64,000 nucleotides of DNA from NCBI RefSeq assembly GCF_016545825.1, contig NC_052616.1, positions 37,376,192 through 37,440,191 on the forward strand, written 5' to 3'. A program made the translations under genes and the position numbers. Shown here in pieces: positions 50,291 to 63,347 of this stretch (position 1 is the first letter of the stretch; each line of letters opens with the position of its first letter). The DNA comes from Eucalyptus grandis (taxonomy: Eukaryota; Streptophyta; Magnoliopsida; Myrtales; Myrtaceae). The notes below the pieces were generated by a model that did not search any database, was not told the DNA's origin, and saw only the letters and a program-made list of their open reading frames with translations.

Positions 50291-50510
50291 GAATTTTAAT
50301 TATCATGAAGAAATGAGAACAAAAAAATGAGACTGCAAGTTTATAAAATATTTTACAAAATCAACCTATCGACAATTTATTTTTGGATCATAATACCTCT
50401 TTCTTAAGTTAGTGATGTAACTATGAGGCCACTTGTGTAAATCTTTTTTAACACTGACAATGTATGCTATAATTTATAAAAGAAAATTGTAAAAATGCAT
50501 ATTATTGTTG

Positions 50511-50698
50511 AATCCAAGTCAAGTTCGAACATTTTGAGCGTACAGTCAGTCTCGTTGCCCACTTAACAAGGCTTCCTTCACATGAGACAGGGCATCTTCT
50601 TTTTCTTTTAGCACCAAGGAAAAAAAGAAGAAGAGTGAAAACCTTTAAGTCACCTATGAAATTTTTCCAAAGCGGAGGGAAAAAGTTCCCAGCTTTAC
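50511..50698. repeat. single-unit paralogue of the 48.8-kb minisatellite
   Basis: The same left flank (AATCCAAGTCAAGTTCGAAC), one 95-bp unit (GAGACAGGGCATC, TTAGCACC, TTTAAGTCACC) and the same right flank (TTCCCAGCTTTA) as at 48808-49702. It shows that the array arose by expansion of one unit inside a duplicated segment. Confidence 0.85.
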
Positions 50699-51324
50699 TA
50701 GTTAGTGGAACGATACTTTTAGATAGTCATAAAGATTGTGAACGACCAAAAGATGACTAGGCGACAATGCTTCCAGATTTGTTGCAGTGAAAAAATTAGG
50801 CTAACAATGGTAAGAAAAAGCATTAACGCCAAGCATGGAGGCCTTCGGTTACTTTTGCATTCTTTTGTAAGGGTGTAAAATTTTCTCAACGGGTACAAGT
50901 ATTTCTCTCTTTGCAACTATTATTAAAGGCACCTCATTTTTTTTACCAATGTTTGACCATGCAAACCTGTTCTCGGATAGCACTTGCTCCATTGGAAAAT
51001 TTTTGGTTTCCAATGTGTCGAAGCCTTGAGTGTTGAAAAACAAAAATCATTGAAATTACGATGATTGGTGTAACTAGGTTGTGCTCAGAAAGAACAATGA
51101 CACCAATTTGCCCACATTGGATGGCCGGATCACACATATCGCAACTTTTAACTACTGCCAACCAATCTTGAGGGCGTCGAGAAAATTGCGATTTTCCAAA
51201 TTAACTCATGAATTCAGGTATATTTAGTCACAACTAATATTTTGAGAATTAGGTCAATCAGAATTTCAACAAGAAAGATGTTGTGACTTTCCACCATGAC
51301 CATTCCGATCAATTTGCAGAAATC

Positions 51325-52690
51325 GAGGTGAGGACACCTGGAGTGCCATAACTTGGCACGCCGGGACACTTAAGTGCCATAACTTTAAAATGGTACACTT
51401 AAGTGCCATCATCGGAGCAAAATGGGACACTTAAGTGCCACTCCGGCGAAAATCCGGCCAAATGGCTGACATGGCAATTTTCCGGCGAGTTTGGTCCAAA
51501 ACGGCGTCGTTTTGCACGCTGACGTGGCGGAGAAAACGCAAAAACGACGCCGTTTCGTGTCTACGTGTAAATAATAATATAAAAATTAATTAAATTATAA
51601 AGTATTCAAAAAATTAAAAAAAAAAAAAGAAAATTTAAAAAATTTAAAAATTAAGAAAAATTTAAAAAATTAAGAAAAATTTAAAAGTTTTGAAAAATTA
51701 AGAAAATTAAAAAAAAAAAAGGGGGAGGTCGAACGGGCGGCTGAGGGCTGAGCCCTCGCTGCCGCCGCCTCCCGCCGTCGCCGGGATGGGCCGGCGACGG
51801 AGGGGGAGGGTCGGCCGGGGGTCGCCGGCCCCGGCCGGCCGACGGCGAGGGCTTGCAGCCCTCGTCGGATCGCAGCGAGGGCCGCGACCCTCGCCCCAGA
51901 TCAGGCGAGGGCTCGCGGGCCCTCGCCACCGATCGGCCGGCCTCGCCGGCCCCCGGCCGTGGCCCTGCGACCCCGGCCGACCCTCCCCACTCCATCGCCG
52001 GCCCTTCCCGGCGGCGGGAGGCGGCGGGCCCGCGAGCCCTCACCGGATCTGGGCGAGGGTCGCGGCCCGCGCCCTACCGCGACCCTCGCCCGGATCCGGC
52101 GAGGGCTCGCGGGCCCTCGCCGCCTCCCCGCCGCTGCCGGGAAGGGTCGGCGGGTCGCCGAGCCCGGCCGGGGGGCGGCGAGGCCGGCCGACCGGCGGCG
52201 AGGGCTGTGAGCCCTCGCCGTCGGTCGGTCGGGGCCGGCGACCCCGGCCGACCCTTCCCGGCGACGGCGGGGGAGGCGGCGGCGCGAGGGCTCGCCCTCG
52301 GCCGCCCATTCGACCTCCCCCACCCCCTTCTTTTTTTTTAATTTTTTTTTAAATTTTCTTATTTTTTAAAAATTTTTAAAATTTTGTAAAATTAAAATTT
52401 TTAAAATTTTCTTTTTTTTTTAAATTTTTAAATTTTTTTAAAATTAAAATTTTTAAAATTTTCTTTTTTTTTTTTTATTTTTTTAATTTTTATGCTGATT
52501 TGGAGCTCGGCGAGCCACGTAGGCAAAAAATAATAAAAAAAATTGCCACGTAGGATTTCCGGCAAGGGTCGCGGAGGTGGCATAAGTGTCCCACTCGAAA
52601 AAAAAAGTGGCACTTAAGTGTACCGTTTGGAAGTTATGGCACTTAAGTGTCCCGGCGTGCCAAGTTATGGCACTTGCGGCGTACTTCGCC
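51325..52690. mobile_element. Mutator-like inverted-repeat element with GC-rich core, copy 1
   Basis: A 1366-bp element between perfect 9-bp direct repeats GCAGAAATC (51316-51324 and 52691-52699). Both ends carry inverted copies of GTGCCATAACTTGGCAC and of CACTTAAGTGCCATAACTT-type words, then inverted CGACGCCGTTTT words, then A-rich (left) and T-rich (right) arms. The centre (51721-52330) is almost pure G+C, made of GGCGAGGG / CCCTCGCC words in both orientations. The 9-bp duplication and long inverted ends point to a non-autonomous MULE. Long frames in the core are composition artefacts. A sister copy is at 56026-57236. Confidence 0.88.
51721..52330. repeat. GC-rich self-complementary core of MULE copy 1
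   Basis: About 610 bp built from short words such as GCGAGGGCTCGCGGGCCCTC and GGCCGGCCGAC, many of them palindromic or present as inverted pairs. Frames are open on both strands at once (188 and 162 codons plus, 140 and 120 codons minus), as expected from stop-poor GC DNA rather than a gene. The Arg/Pro/Ser/Gly/Ala composition follows the bases. Confidence 0.85.
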
Positions 52691-52699
52691 GCAGAAATC

Positions 52700-55600
52700 C
52701 ATAATCCCAGTACTTTTACAATTATTGAACTGAAGGGAAATGAGGGGTCAAAGTTCGGACAAAAGTTAAAATAAGTAATTTTTCTGAGTGGTCAAAGTTC
52801 AGACAGATATAAAAATAAAATAAGTGATTTTTCAAAAAAAAAGAGAGGCAAAATTTGATCCAGGTGGTGGCACTCCTAACGAGCAAATGCCGCATAGCGT
52901 TTGCAGCGCCAGGCCAAGGGCCCTGTACAATATCCCCATGACGGTGTGCAGTGGCCCAATCCCGAGGTCCCTTGCGCATCATTTTCCTCGCTTGCTTCCG
53001 ATTTTTCCATTTAAATAGGGGGTCAAATGCTCATTTTAACCAACCAAAAAAAAAAATGCCCATTTTAACAGGGTAAATTATATTAATAAAACTCCTTATG
53101 TATTTTGAAGATATATATACACACATGTGTGTGCACGCAAACAAATTATTCTCTACATGAACAAGTTTATATGCAGATAGTGTTAACACAATGATGTCTA
53201 TGCTATTTAAGAATATTCTTAGTTTGCATATAGATAACAAGATATTGAGTGGAAAGTTGTTAGACTTGAAAGAACCTTTGGATTTTGGTGAACAAGCGAA
53301 GGACATTAAATCATCGAGATTCTTGGACGGACCAAATAAATGGATAACGACTTCAATAATATGAGTACATCAATATACTTGGAAGGACTTAAATATAGAA
53401 GATGAATAGATTGAGATTATGTGAAGTCACCAAGTTTGGACGTATTGCATTGTAAAGGAAGATTGCATTATCGATGGAGTAGACAGTACTTCAAGTACCT
53501 GGAAACAAAAAACCAGCTCTAAAGTGATTTAATTCAAATTCTAATTATTTTAGGCATCAAAATCCACAAAGAGATGTAGAGGAAAAATCTGATGGAGATT
53601 AATATTTTTGACTAAGTAGAGGGATGTCATTTAAAACTTTGTAGAGATAATTTGATTTGTTTTGAGCAAGATTTATTAATTAGCTCCATGTAAATTTTCT
53701 TAGTTAAGAAGAACCCTCCTAAAGGGCTAGAAAGCCAGATGAAGGCTATTGTGCCCTATGCTGGGGTAGGCACACACTAGGCCTTGGTTAGCAATAAGTG
53801 GGTATTGCAAAACCCCGACCTGTCTCCGGCTAAGGGGCCATTGGCCCCTATGAGTCTATGACCATATATAAAGTTTTCATAAGCTCGTGACTCGAAATGG
53901 ATTTTAAAAAATTGGGCCAAGAGATGGTTGTAGTGGAAAGTTATGAAATTTTCACTGTTAAAAATCTGCTTGACGTGATTCTTGGGGCTTCGAAAAATTT
54001 GACTTGATATATAAAATGAAATTAATCAATCAGGTCAAATTACTAAATTCTTGACACCTCATGATTGAATAACTGTCATTAAAAGTTGCAATATCTTGAA
54101 AATTGACTATTCAACTTCAACAAATTGGATATTTTTGGAAAACTGTTAACAAGTACAATCTAATTATATCATTGGATTGAATTTTTAAGGAATTAATATT
54201 CTCAGTCAATTTTTGTCAAACCTTTTGCTAAAAAATTAGGTGTTTACAAGAATTTTGATTATAATGGAAAAATATTTGAAAACTAGGTTTTAAAAAAACA
54301 GATTCCATATCTCGATCATTTGCGACATAGATTGAATTGTATTTGCTTATGGGGACTCATCCATGTTATGTCGTGAAGCTTATGCCATGAATCGGACATT
54401 TAAATATTGATTTATGTTAGTTCGTATCATCTATGCTACATGTAGGACCAACACATGTCATTTTGCATTTTTTAAGCCATGAATAATTCGGACACGTTCA
54501 TACCATTCACGAAATTAGCTAGTTGCACGTCATACATCGAAAATGGTATTTCACCTGGAAAAGTGAATAGTATCGCAACAGCCTATTGCATAGACATCCA
54601 ATCAGAATTTAGGAAAAAGAAGAACGGTGACCACAGGCAACAGAATTTATATTGAAAGCGAATTTAAAAAAGAGAAAATCTTCTAGCCCAATCCACTGCT
54701 CCTCTAATTAAGAGATGCAATCCTCCATTTTGCACATTATCAAAGGGTCGCAAGGGTAAGAAGAAGGTTAATATAAAAGGAGCACAAAGACCATTTAGTT
54801 CGGTAGTTTGATTAGATTCACTTTTGTTATTAAAACGGTATGCATTGGACTCATGCACACTATTACGATTGAATGCGATGCTGTTGTTTGAATCGTACGC
54901 AACATATTCATGCATGTTGCTCTGATTGGAGTGAATTCATCTTTGCAATTGAGTTGTGTATGTTGGATTCACGATTGACATTCAAACATTTTCTTCGAAT
55001 CTGCTTTCATTCATTTAACACGGCATCACATTTAGGCCCCTATTTTCTCGCTGCTTTGATTCGGATTGATTCATGCTCTTTTGATACATTGGACTCATAT
55101 GGAGCATTTTTCTGTTTCTTTTTCTGAAAGAACATGGATCACACACCATGATCAGTCAAGCCCTTATTCGACTCCATGATGCGGCAATTTCACCCGAGAT
55201 CGAGTTATAGAGTTTTTAATGTTTGAAACAAAAAGAAAAAAGAAAACTATATATGTATTTACTTTAAGAAATCTCATGATATGAGGATTTAATGAAGGAA
55301 TGTGCTATCGGAAGGTGATGTGGAATATGCTTACTCTTTCCTCCGTGTAATTAAGTCAAGTCTTAAACTTTTGGCTGTCGCTTTATAGTCTAGTTAGCAT
55401 TTTAGTTCGCAATCAAATTATAATTCTTTTGCTGAAACCACGAGGGACATGCTATAGTGATTAAGTCATATGTTTTATCAATATTTTGGTTTCGTGTATA
55501 TGGAATTGGAGGACATAAGACTAATTGAAGGATTTCAGATACTTTATGCTAAAGATCAATGACACGCCATGAGGCTACGATCCGAAGCTTGATGCTTACG

Positions 55601-56017
55601 TTAGTGCAAAATTATAGCTTTAGTATTTTGTTCTTTCATAATTACACGGGTTCCACTAGAAAAGATTGACTGGCAAATTGCTGTATCAATTTCGATTCAA
55701 TCTTAAACACCTTCTTTCACGTTCAAGTCACGGTTGAGCGTGATTCAATCTTCGATCAGTTTAGAGGTGATTCTCCAAGTTCAACCTTCAAAACCCTCAC
55801 GAAGAAGAAGCTGACCAAGGAGAAATCTGATTCCGCAATCAACGACAACAAAATCCCACGAAGAAGCTGACCAATACCCTAAACCAGCTTTAGATGTTGG
55901 GTATCTTGTCGGCATATTTTAGATGATAAATTGCGCGGGCATGTGAACCCCTCTTCTTTAACACTGTTCATGTTCAGTGGTAAAGCCATTTGACCCAAGG
56001 TGGCAATCAATATGAAT
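52700..56017. other. intergenic, nothing recognised
   Basis: AT-rich spacer between the two GC-core elements. A short GC-richer stretch at 53700-53860 (with GGGGCCATTGGCCCC) may be part of an unidentified repeat. No gene motif on either strand; the frames at 54664-54915 and 54873-55127 overlap on opposite strands and have no domain. Confidence 0.5.
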
Positions 56018-56025
56018 TATGAAAG

Positions 56026-57236
56026 GACGTGCGGATCCCTGGAGTGCAATAACTTGGCACAAATGGATATTTAAGTGTCATAACTTACGAAATGTATACT
56101 TAAGTACCAAAATCGGAGTAAAATAGATCACTTGAGTGCCAATTCGGCCAAAGTCCGGCCAAAACGCCGACGTGACATTTTTCCAACGAGCGAGCCCAAA
56201 ATGATGCCGTTTACATGCTAATGTGGCCAAATAATGAAAACGATGTCGTTTTGGGCTGACGTAGTAAAAAAATAATATAAAAATTTATTAATTTAAATTT
56301 AATTTTAGTTAAAATATTAAAAATTTTAAATTTTAAAATAAAAAATTTAAAAATTTAAAAAAATTTTAAAAAAAAGGAAAGGTGGGGAGGCAGGCGGGGA
56401 TTAGCCCTCGGTCGCGCCGCTACGCCGGGAAGGGCCAGCGATGGCCGAGGGAGGGTTGCAGCCCTTGCCCGGCCAGGTGAGGGCTGTTGACCCTCGCCGA
56501 ATATAGGCAAGGGTCGCGACCCTCCCCCAGATCGTGGCCGGTGGCGAGGGGCTCGCAGCCCTCACCTAGATCGGGCAAGGGTCGGGCGGGCCGCCGACCC
56601 TCGTCGAATCCGGGCGAGGGCTACGACCCTCGCCCCAATGGGGTAAGGGCTCGTGAGCCCTCGCCACCAATCGACGGGGTCATTGGCCCTTGGCTAGGGC
56701 CCGACAACCCCGGCCAACCCTCCCCCGCCGTTGTTGATCCTTGGCTAGGGCTGGCGACCCCGGCCGACCCTCCCCGCGTCGCCGACCTTTTCCGATGGCG
56801 GCGGGGTGGCGGCGGCAACGGTTGAGGGCGATCCTGTTTGCCTCCCCCTTTCCTTTTTTTCTTTTAAATTATTTTATTTTTTAATTTTTTAATTATTATT
56901 TTTTAATATTTTAACTAAATTTAATTTTAAATTTATTATTTTTAAATATTTAAACTAATTTTAATTTTAATTTTAATTTAATTAATTTTTATATTTTTTT
57001 ACCATGTAAGCACAAAACGACGCCGTTTTTGCATTATTTGGCCACGTCAACGTGCAAAACGACGTCGTTTTGGGCTGGCTTCGCCGGAAAAATGCCACGT
57101 TGGCGTTTTGGCCGGAGTGGCACTTAAGTGATCCATTTTTCTTCGAATGTGGCACTTAAGTGTACATTTCAGAAAGTTATGGCACTTAAGCTGTCACTTT
57201 GTGCCAAGTTATGGCATTTGAAACGTTCTTTTGTCA
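56026..57236. mobile_element. Mutator-like inverted-repeat element with GC-rich core, copy 2
   Basis: About 1.21 kb, the same design as 51325-52690: inverted CAATAACTTGGCAC / GTGCCAAGTTATGGCA ends, CACTTAAGTG words, CGACGCCGTTTT-type blocks, A/T-rich arms and a GC core (about 56382-56850). It is flanked by TATGAAAG (56018-56025 and 57237-57244), 8 matching bases of an expected 9. The core shares the CGAGGG / CCCTCG wording with copy 1 but is more diverged, with many C-to-T and G-to-A-like differences, so it looks older. Confidence 0.82.
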
Positions 57237-57244
57237 TATGAAAG

Positions 57245-58576
57245 TATATGTTACTTTTTGAGTCTAACTTAAAAAATATTTGTTGTCATGCTATTCTGGT
57301 TTCTAATTTTAAATTTGTTGACATCTTTTAAAATGCTGATTTATATTGTACCTTTTGAATTGCGGTTGGATGCATACCAAGGAGGATAGTATCATGTCCA
57401 ACTGGAAATCCAAAAACTCATGGTATGAATAAATTTCTCTCTAAAGGTGACGTGGAATTTTGTAAATTCCATGTCAGTGTTCATATTCCAGCTATATATT
57501 GAGAACTTAATTAGACCACATAATTTTTATTAATCTATCAAATCCAAAAACGTTTCTAATAAGGGGCCGTAGTACTTTTGAAAATGCGGAGGTTTTAGAG
57601 TAACTTTAATGAAATTGTGGGGGTGTCCTAGTAATTTACCGTATAATCAATATCGCTAGAGGAAAATAGATTTTAATTCAGTTTTTTTTACGAGAACTTC
57701 GTAATAGCTCCTTAAACATTGGAATTTAAAGAAATAGTATTAATTTTTTTTTTGGGGGGCGAGCTTTATGGATTTATATGTAAACATACTTTTCCCTAAT
57801 TGGGACATAATTGCAATTTCAAGAAGTTGGGGGGCTAGGAGTAAACTGGCCCATGCCGGGCATAAGGTTTCTGTCTTTTTCCCCCCTTTATTTTTGAATT
57901 AGTGAATAATGTTTTTGTTTTGACTTTATATATTCATCTTGTTGTTATTACACAGCAATGCGATTCTCATATTTCTAGGGAAAAAGAAACTCTGTATCCT
58001 AGTTTTCCGCATCTAGAGGAACAAAATAATCAAGGATGGGGCCATGCCCCTGCTTATAAGAACACTAGACATTTTCTATAACGTGGGACTAATCCATGAA
58101 TTTACATCTTGATATTATATCTCTAGTCTTTCTGTGCAATAAAGCAAACCCAATGATTTCTACATGGCAATATATCTCTAATCTCTATACACAATAAAGT
58201 CGTTATTTAAGGGACGTTGGTAATTTAGGTTGCTTGAAAATTCAAGGTGACATTATTTTAAGAATAGGTTACACGACTTGACTCATTGGAGGCACACGTG
58301 CACTTAAAATATGTGTAGCACGCGGTCGATTGAGGCAATAAATTGCCCTAAATTGATAAATAGGGGTTAGTTTGGTTTCTAAACAAAATTGAAACCCCTA
58401 AAATTATGCTGCAACTCAACTTGCAGGTCACGAGGCAAGGTCCTCAACGAAGGATAGCTTGTGGATGCGGTCGCTGTGGGATGGAAGGCGGAGGACGTAT
58501 GGGTCAATGGAACGTCGAGGCTTTTTTTTTTTTTTTTTGGCAATTGAGTCCACATCAGCCACCAATATTTTCCGTC
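57245..58576. other. intergenic, nothing recognised
   Basis: AT-rich spacer with a T-run at 58521-58539 next to the left end of ADAT2 copy C. Short frames at 58379-58678 overlap on opposite strands. No gene. Confidence 0.5.
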
Positions 58577-61500
58577 CATGATTCTATTTGTAAAACATGT
58601 CCAAATACCATGCAAGAGGTAATCTAGCAGACTAATTGACAAAATGCTTTGCAAAAGGTACCATCCAAGCAAAAACAAGTTTGCAGAGAAAGTAATATGC
58701 TTAACTTAGGAAGTTTACATTTGGGTCCTAAGCATATCAACTTTAAGACATGTCTGTACTGCAGAAAACAGATATTGAGGCAAGCAAATTAACTCTGAAG
58801 TGTACCATTTAAATCAATTGACAGTAACTAGGCTATACACCTTGGCAAACTTCTTGCATCAGATTAAAAGAGATGTGCTTGGGTTGGCGATGGCTTAAAC
58901 CTAGTGTCCTAGGAGATCAAACAACATGCCGTAAACAGGGCATACTTCAAGGCTTTTAATACGGATGGGCAAGTTCTCTCATAGAGTTATCGGCACTCTG
59001 GTGATCTGATTGAGAGAAGATTTATGGATGACATGTATACTAAGACTGTTAACAACAGTCTTATTCTCTCTATCAAGAAAATATGCAATAATTAGGGCTG
59101 GTTTTTGAGTTTCACAAGGTGGAAATTGAACATGGTGGTCCTATATCTGCAAGGAGCATCCCCTTGCTTGATGTCGTATTCAGAAAGGCAATGAGCTACT
59201 TCATGTTTTCCACAACACTTTTGACTTATAATCAGATTATTAAGAGCAACATACTTGAGCCTCTTCTTCTAAAACTAATAATTCCACAGAAAGACATCAT
59301 CTGTAATCTAGATTAGCTACTCCATGCACTGCTCCAATCACAATTAAACAGATCTATTTCACTAAGTTTTTAACTTTACGTCACCAAAGTCTGAGTAAAA
59401 GATTGATGAGTTCTGAACAAGCTTAGGAAACATGAACGTCAGATCATGGCAGCGTCAGACAGATGAAAAATCATACTGGAAACACATGCCGTACACCACA
59501 ATTTAGCAAGCACAAGTACTCATTTATGCAAGAAGAGACAATCGCAACTAATAAACAAGAAAAGAGATTTCTTTACTGAGTACATTGCCCATGGCACATC
59601 AGAAATTTCTCATAGTTAAATTATCACATTTCTTTTAAGAAGCTATGCTTGTTAAATATTGGAAACGCATGCCATACACCTCAATCTAGCAAGCACAAGC
59701 CCTCATGTATCCAAGAAGAGACAATTGCAACTAATAAACAAGAAAAGAGATTTCTTATCGAGTACATTGCCCATGGCATAGCAGAAAGCATAAATTCCTC
59801 ATAGTTAAAGAATCATAATTCTTCAGATGCTAAATTTACCGTTTTAAGAACATTAGAGACATCAAAGAATCTCGCTGGAATGAAAAAAAGCAAGGAAGAA
59901 GGGATGAAACAGGGGGGAATGGGAAAAGGAAAGAAAAAAACTAAGGTTACCTTGTAGTACTTCCCAAAAATGTTAATTTTTTAGGGAAAATTTAAAAGAT
60001 AAGCAAATTTCTAATAAGTCACATTGATTTTAAAAATAAAAGAAAACAAAGCAGGGAAAGGAAGAAATAATTTTAAGTTAACTTCTTGACACTTCCGGAA
60101 ACTCGAGTTATCTAGATTTGGACTTGGAAAAGAACATAAAAGGTGGAAAATTAGTTCCAAAATTAGTTCCATAAGCATCCATTTAATTTCATAGTTATGT
60201 GTTGCAATATTCAAAGTGTGACAACAAACAGAATTACTACGAAACCACATCCATCATTAATCAACAATAGAAGTCATATAAACCTCCAGTAAACTTTAGT
60301 TGTCAATTGACAGATGTCACAATTTGAAAGTGGGGCCAAATAGATATGAAATTATTAACAAAAGCAAGTTCCAAAACTGACCTATTGCATACCTCAGAGC
60401 TACATGAATAAAATGACAGTATTGAGCCACAGCCTCCAAATTTATCATTTGTACAGCCATAATATACTTCCTTCATACCTAAAAATGGCTTAGAGCCATC
60501 TAATCACATTTGAATTAACAAACTTGACGAAATTTTAGTTTTATTTCAATATGACCAACAGATGTACCAATTATTGATTTTGCTGCTGCACACATTATGC
60601 AGGATTCACATGTCACATAAAGGGAGCATGCTGAAAACTTCTCTGCAACTTCTGCAGACGAAAATCCAATCCTCTCTTCAATAAAAACATCAAGAGCTTC
60701 CGTCTCTCCATGCCTTGTTGCCTAGGAAAGCGCAAGGAGAAATAAAGAAAGCATATCAAACATAGGAGCTTTGTTAGAGAGAAAGCTGCTCTTAGTAGGA
60801 AATACATTTCATGAAAAATTTTAGACCTTTCTTCAAATACCCACAACACTGAGAGTCTAACAGAGGATCTTATACATGAAGCATGGACAATTCTCTTTGC
60901 TACTTACCATTAGGTATTCTAATTTCTAGTACTGAAGTGCAATATTCTTTGAAAGTTTATGTGAAATTTGTACTTATCTTCCCTATACTGGAGATTTTGT
61001 GAAGTCTCTTAACTCACTTCCTATAACTTCAGAATTTTGCATCTCTCACTACACCTTTTTAACCAAGAGAGGTGAAGCCACCATAACAACTTGTTCTCGT
61101 GTAATGTAAAGCAATAAATAAACACCCAGAATAATCTATAAAATTATAATCTGTTTAGGCGATCAACTGCTCACTAACATATTCAAGCAAGCAATACAGC
61201 ACAATTTATAAGCACTCAACAGTCTGATGCAGCAGCTTGCAACAGCTTTATTTCTATCCAAAAAAATAAATATCATTCCTCTATTCTCTCTATCCTCATT
61301 AAAGCTTTTTCTTTGACTGTTCTCAGTCCAAAATTCAGACAGAGCACAATGGAAAACAAGAATCGTGAAACACTGTGCATAATAAAGTAAAATTCTTGCT
61401 ATTGTTAGTCATAGTCATATTTTATGAAAGAACAATGGGAACAGAACCATTTACAGCCTAATAATGCATAGAAAACTCCGCATTTAAAAATATTTGTTCA

Positions 61501-63347
61501 GATATACCATTTTATCATATATTAAACATATATTAAGGCAGAAACACAAAAAAGATCAACAATAACTACAAGTGAATAATTTGAGAGTATCAATTCATAA
61601 CAACAACAAAGTACTGTTGACCAAAAATTTTAGAAAGGGGTGGAGAAGCAATGATAGACATACATTTCCTGTCTCATTAGTACTGATTCTTCTTGTTGCA
61701 TGAGGTGCACTTCCTCAACAATCAAACAGCTGTTCAATCAAGGTATAATATAAATATAATGTACAATGTGAAATCATTCACCAATTAAGACTGAAGATAC
61801 TAATCATCTAAATTAGAAAATTAGGTAACATATCTTAAATGCACCTGGTTACTGAAATCGATTTCTTACCCAACTGGAACTTCAAGGCTGTCCAAAGCAA
61901 CCTTTGCCTTATTCATTAAGCCTTATTCATTAAATAAAAAAGAAAAAAGAAAAAAGCAAATAGGTCTAGTTACTTGTTAGCAGAATAAAAATATGGGTAT
62001 AATAGTCAGAATTTCTCTCATACATGATACAGGCAATTCAAGTGGAAATCAGCATCAACTTGCCAGCAATAGAAATATTTATATATCAATATGCAACTAC
62101 TAAACGAATGAACCCATATCTTGTAGCTATAAGATCAAGATCTTGCAGGTCCTGTATAGTATGCTGGTCACATACTTCCAAGTAATGATTATTAATACAT
62201 ACTCATTTTGTAGTACATATGCGAATCCCACCTAACACTGAAACTGATATGGCTCTACCAACACTAAAGAAAAAAACAATGACTAATTTGACAAACTACA
62301 TGTTGCTTATTCCAATGTGTCTTATTATTGGTACCTCAGAAGTTTATCTTTCATTAATCAAGTATCACTCAAACGTTCAAGAAGCATCCAGGAGTTTTAG
62401 CTTCTCAGTCATTTTCCTTCGTGAAAGCTATGGCACGTATGGATAAAAAGAGAAACCTAAACTGTTACGAAGGCCTCATAATTCAGAATAGAAGGCCAGC
62501 TTCTTGTGCTTTTGTCTCTAATCTACTGAATAACTTATGTAACCTCCGTGTTTCTCATTTCTTTTTCATGTCCACAGTCCACAGGGCAAAGGAAAATAAC
62601 CACCTAACCAGTTATCCATGGGAACAACCAATGTTCACATTACTCTCACACTCCAAGTAAATTTGGTTTTCAATTCTCTCTAGTGATTAAAGGACTTGAG
62701 TGTCAAGTGACCTTTCCTAGTGGCTTGCCATCTCTCTGCCCCTTCTTCACTTCTCTATGGTTTTGCCTATTCAAGCGCCCCATAAAACATAGAGACAGAG
62801 CCCTGTATCCCAGTGATCGAAGTTTCTGAGAATTCAATTCTCCTGTCAAACCGATCACCCACTGCACATCTGTATGATGAGTACATACTGCACATCCGCA
62901 TTTCCTAGACACCTCAAAATCACCCAAATCTATCCATCCCTTCCAACTTACAGTGCCCGGATTGGCTCATTTTTTTAGCCTGAAACGGGGACTGAACCAA
63001 CCCATGTACAACCTACTCCCCATTATTTTCCTCTCCCTCACTTGTTTTTCCTTCGAACCTCAGCATAGAATCAGTTTTTTTAACCTGTGAATTCACTACC
63101 AAGCATCCCCAGACAGAACTCACCAAGAAACACTGATTCAGCGTCTGTCAAACAAATTCAACGACACATCCTTCAAGTTCCCGCGCAATTGCAGCACCAA
63201 ACGAATCGAACTCAAAATCCAGCTCAAGTATTAAATCATCTTAATAAAATTCGGATGCGCCGGGCGTTACCTAATCTATAGCAAGCTGCACGAAGCCCAG
63301 AACGAACCTCAGCAGAGAATCGTTCACCCGAAGCAATGGAATTCCAT
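58577..63347 (-). pseudogene. TAD2: ADAT2/TAD2 copy C, exons 1-5, decayed
   Basis: A third ADAT2 copy, co-linear with copies A and B. Exon 1 (63347-63271) has internal deletions, an early TGA and ends GATTAG with donor GTAACG. Exon 2 (61907-61870) reads AKVALDSLEVPVG. Exon 3 (61729-61664) is 66 nt instead of 67 and so frameshifted. Exon 4 (60721-60568) reads HGETEALDVF and CESCIMCAAAKSIIG, with two codons lost and Pro changed to Ser at the zinc motif. Exon 5 (60478-60393) reads [16 protein letters not shown] with a normal GT donor. Homology stops at about 58577, so exons 6-8 are absent. It is clearly a pseudogene, but it preserves splice sites lost in copies A and B. Confidence 0.88.
59490..59790. 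repeat. duplication of about 150 bp in copy C intron 5
   Basis: Two copies in tandem, each with ATTTAGCAAGCACAAG or ATCTAGCAAGCACAAG, CAAGAAGAGACAAT, ACAAGAAAAGAGATTTCTT and GTACATTGCCCATGGCA. Copy B has only one copy in the matching place (about 30410-30510), so this arose after the copies separated. Confidence 0.75.

Noticed and set aside
51786..52352. Long open frames (188, 162 and 140 codons) on both strands in a GC-rich block
   Set aside because: Frames are open simultaneously on both strands in near-pure GC repeat DNA inside a MULE-type element, with low-complexity Arg/Pro/Ser/Gly/Ala products. Composition explains them.
58379..58678. 99-codon minus-strand frame as a possible gene
   Set aside because: It crosses a T-run and the breakpoint of ADAT2 copy C, with a shadow frame on the plus strand. 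No domain.
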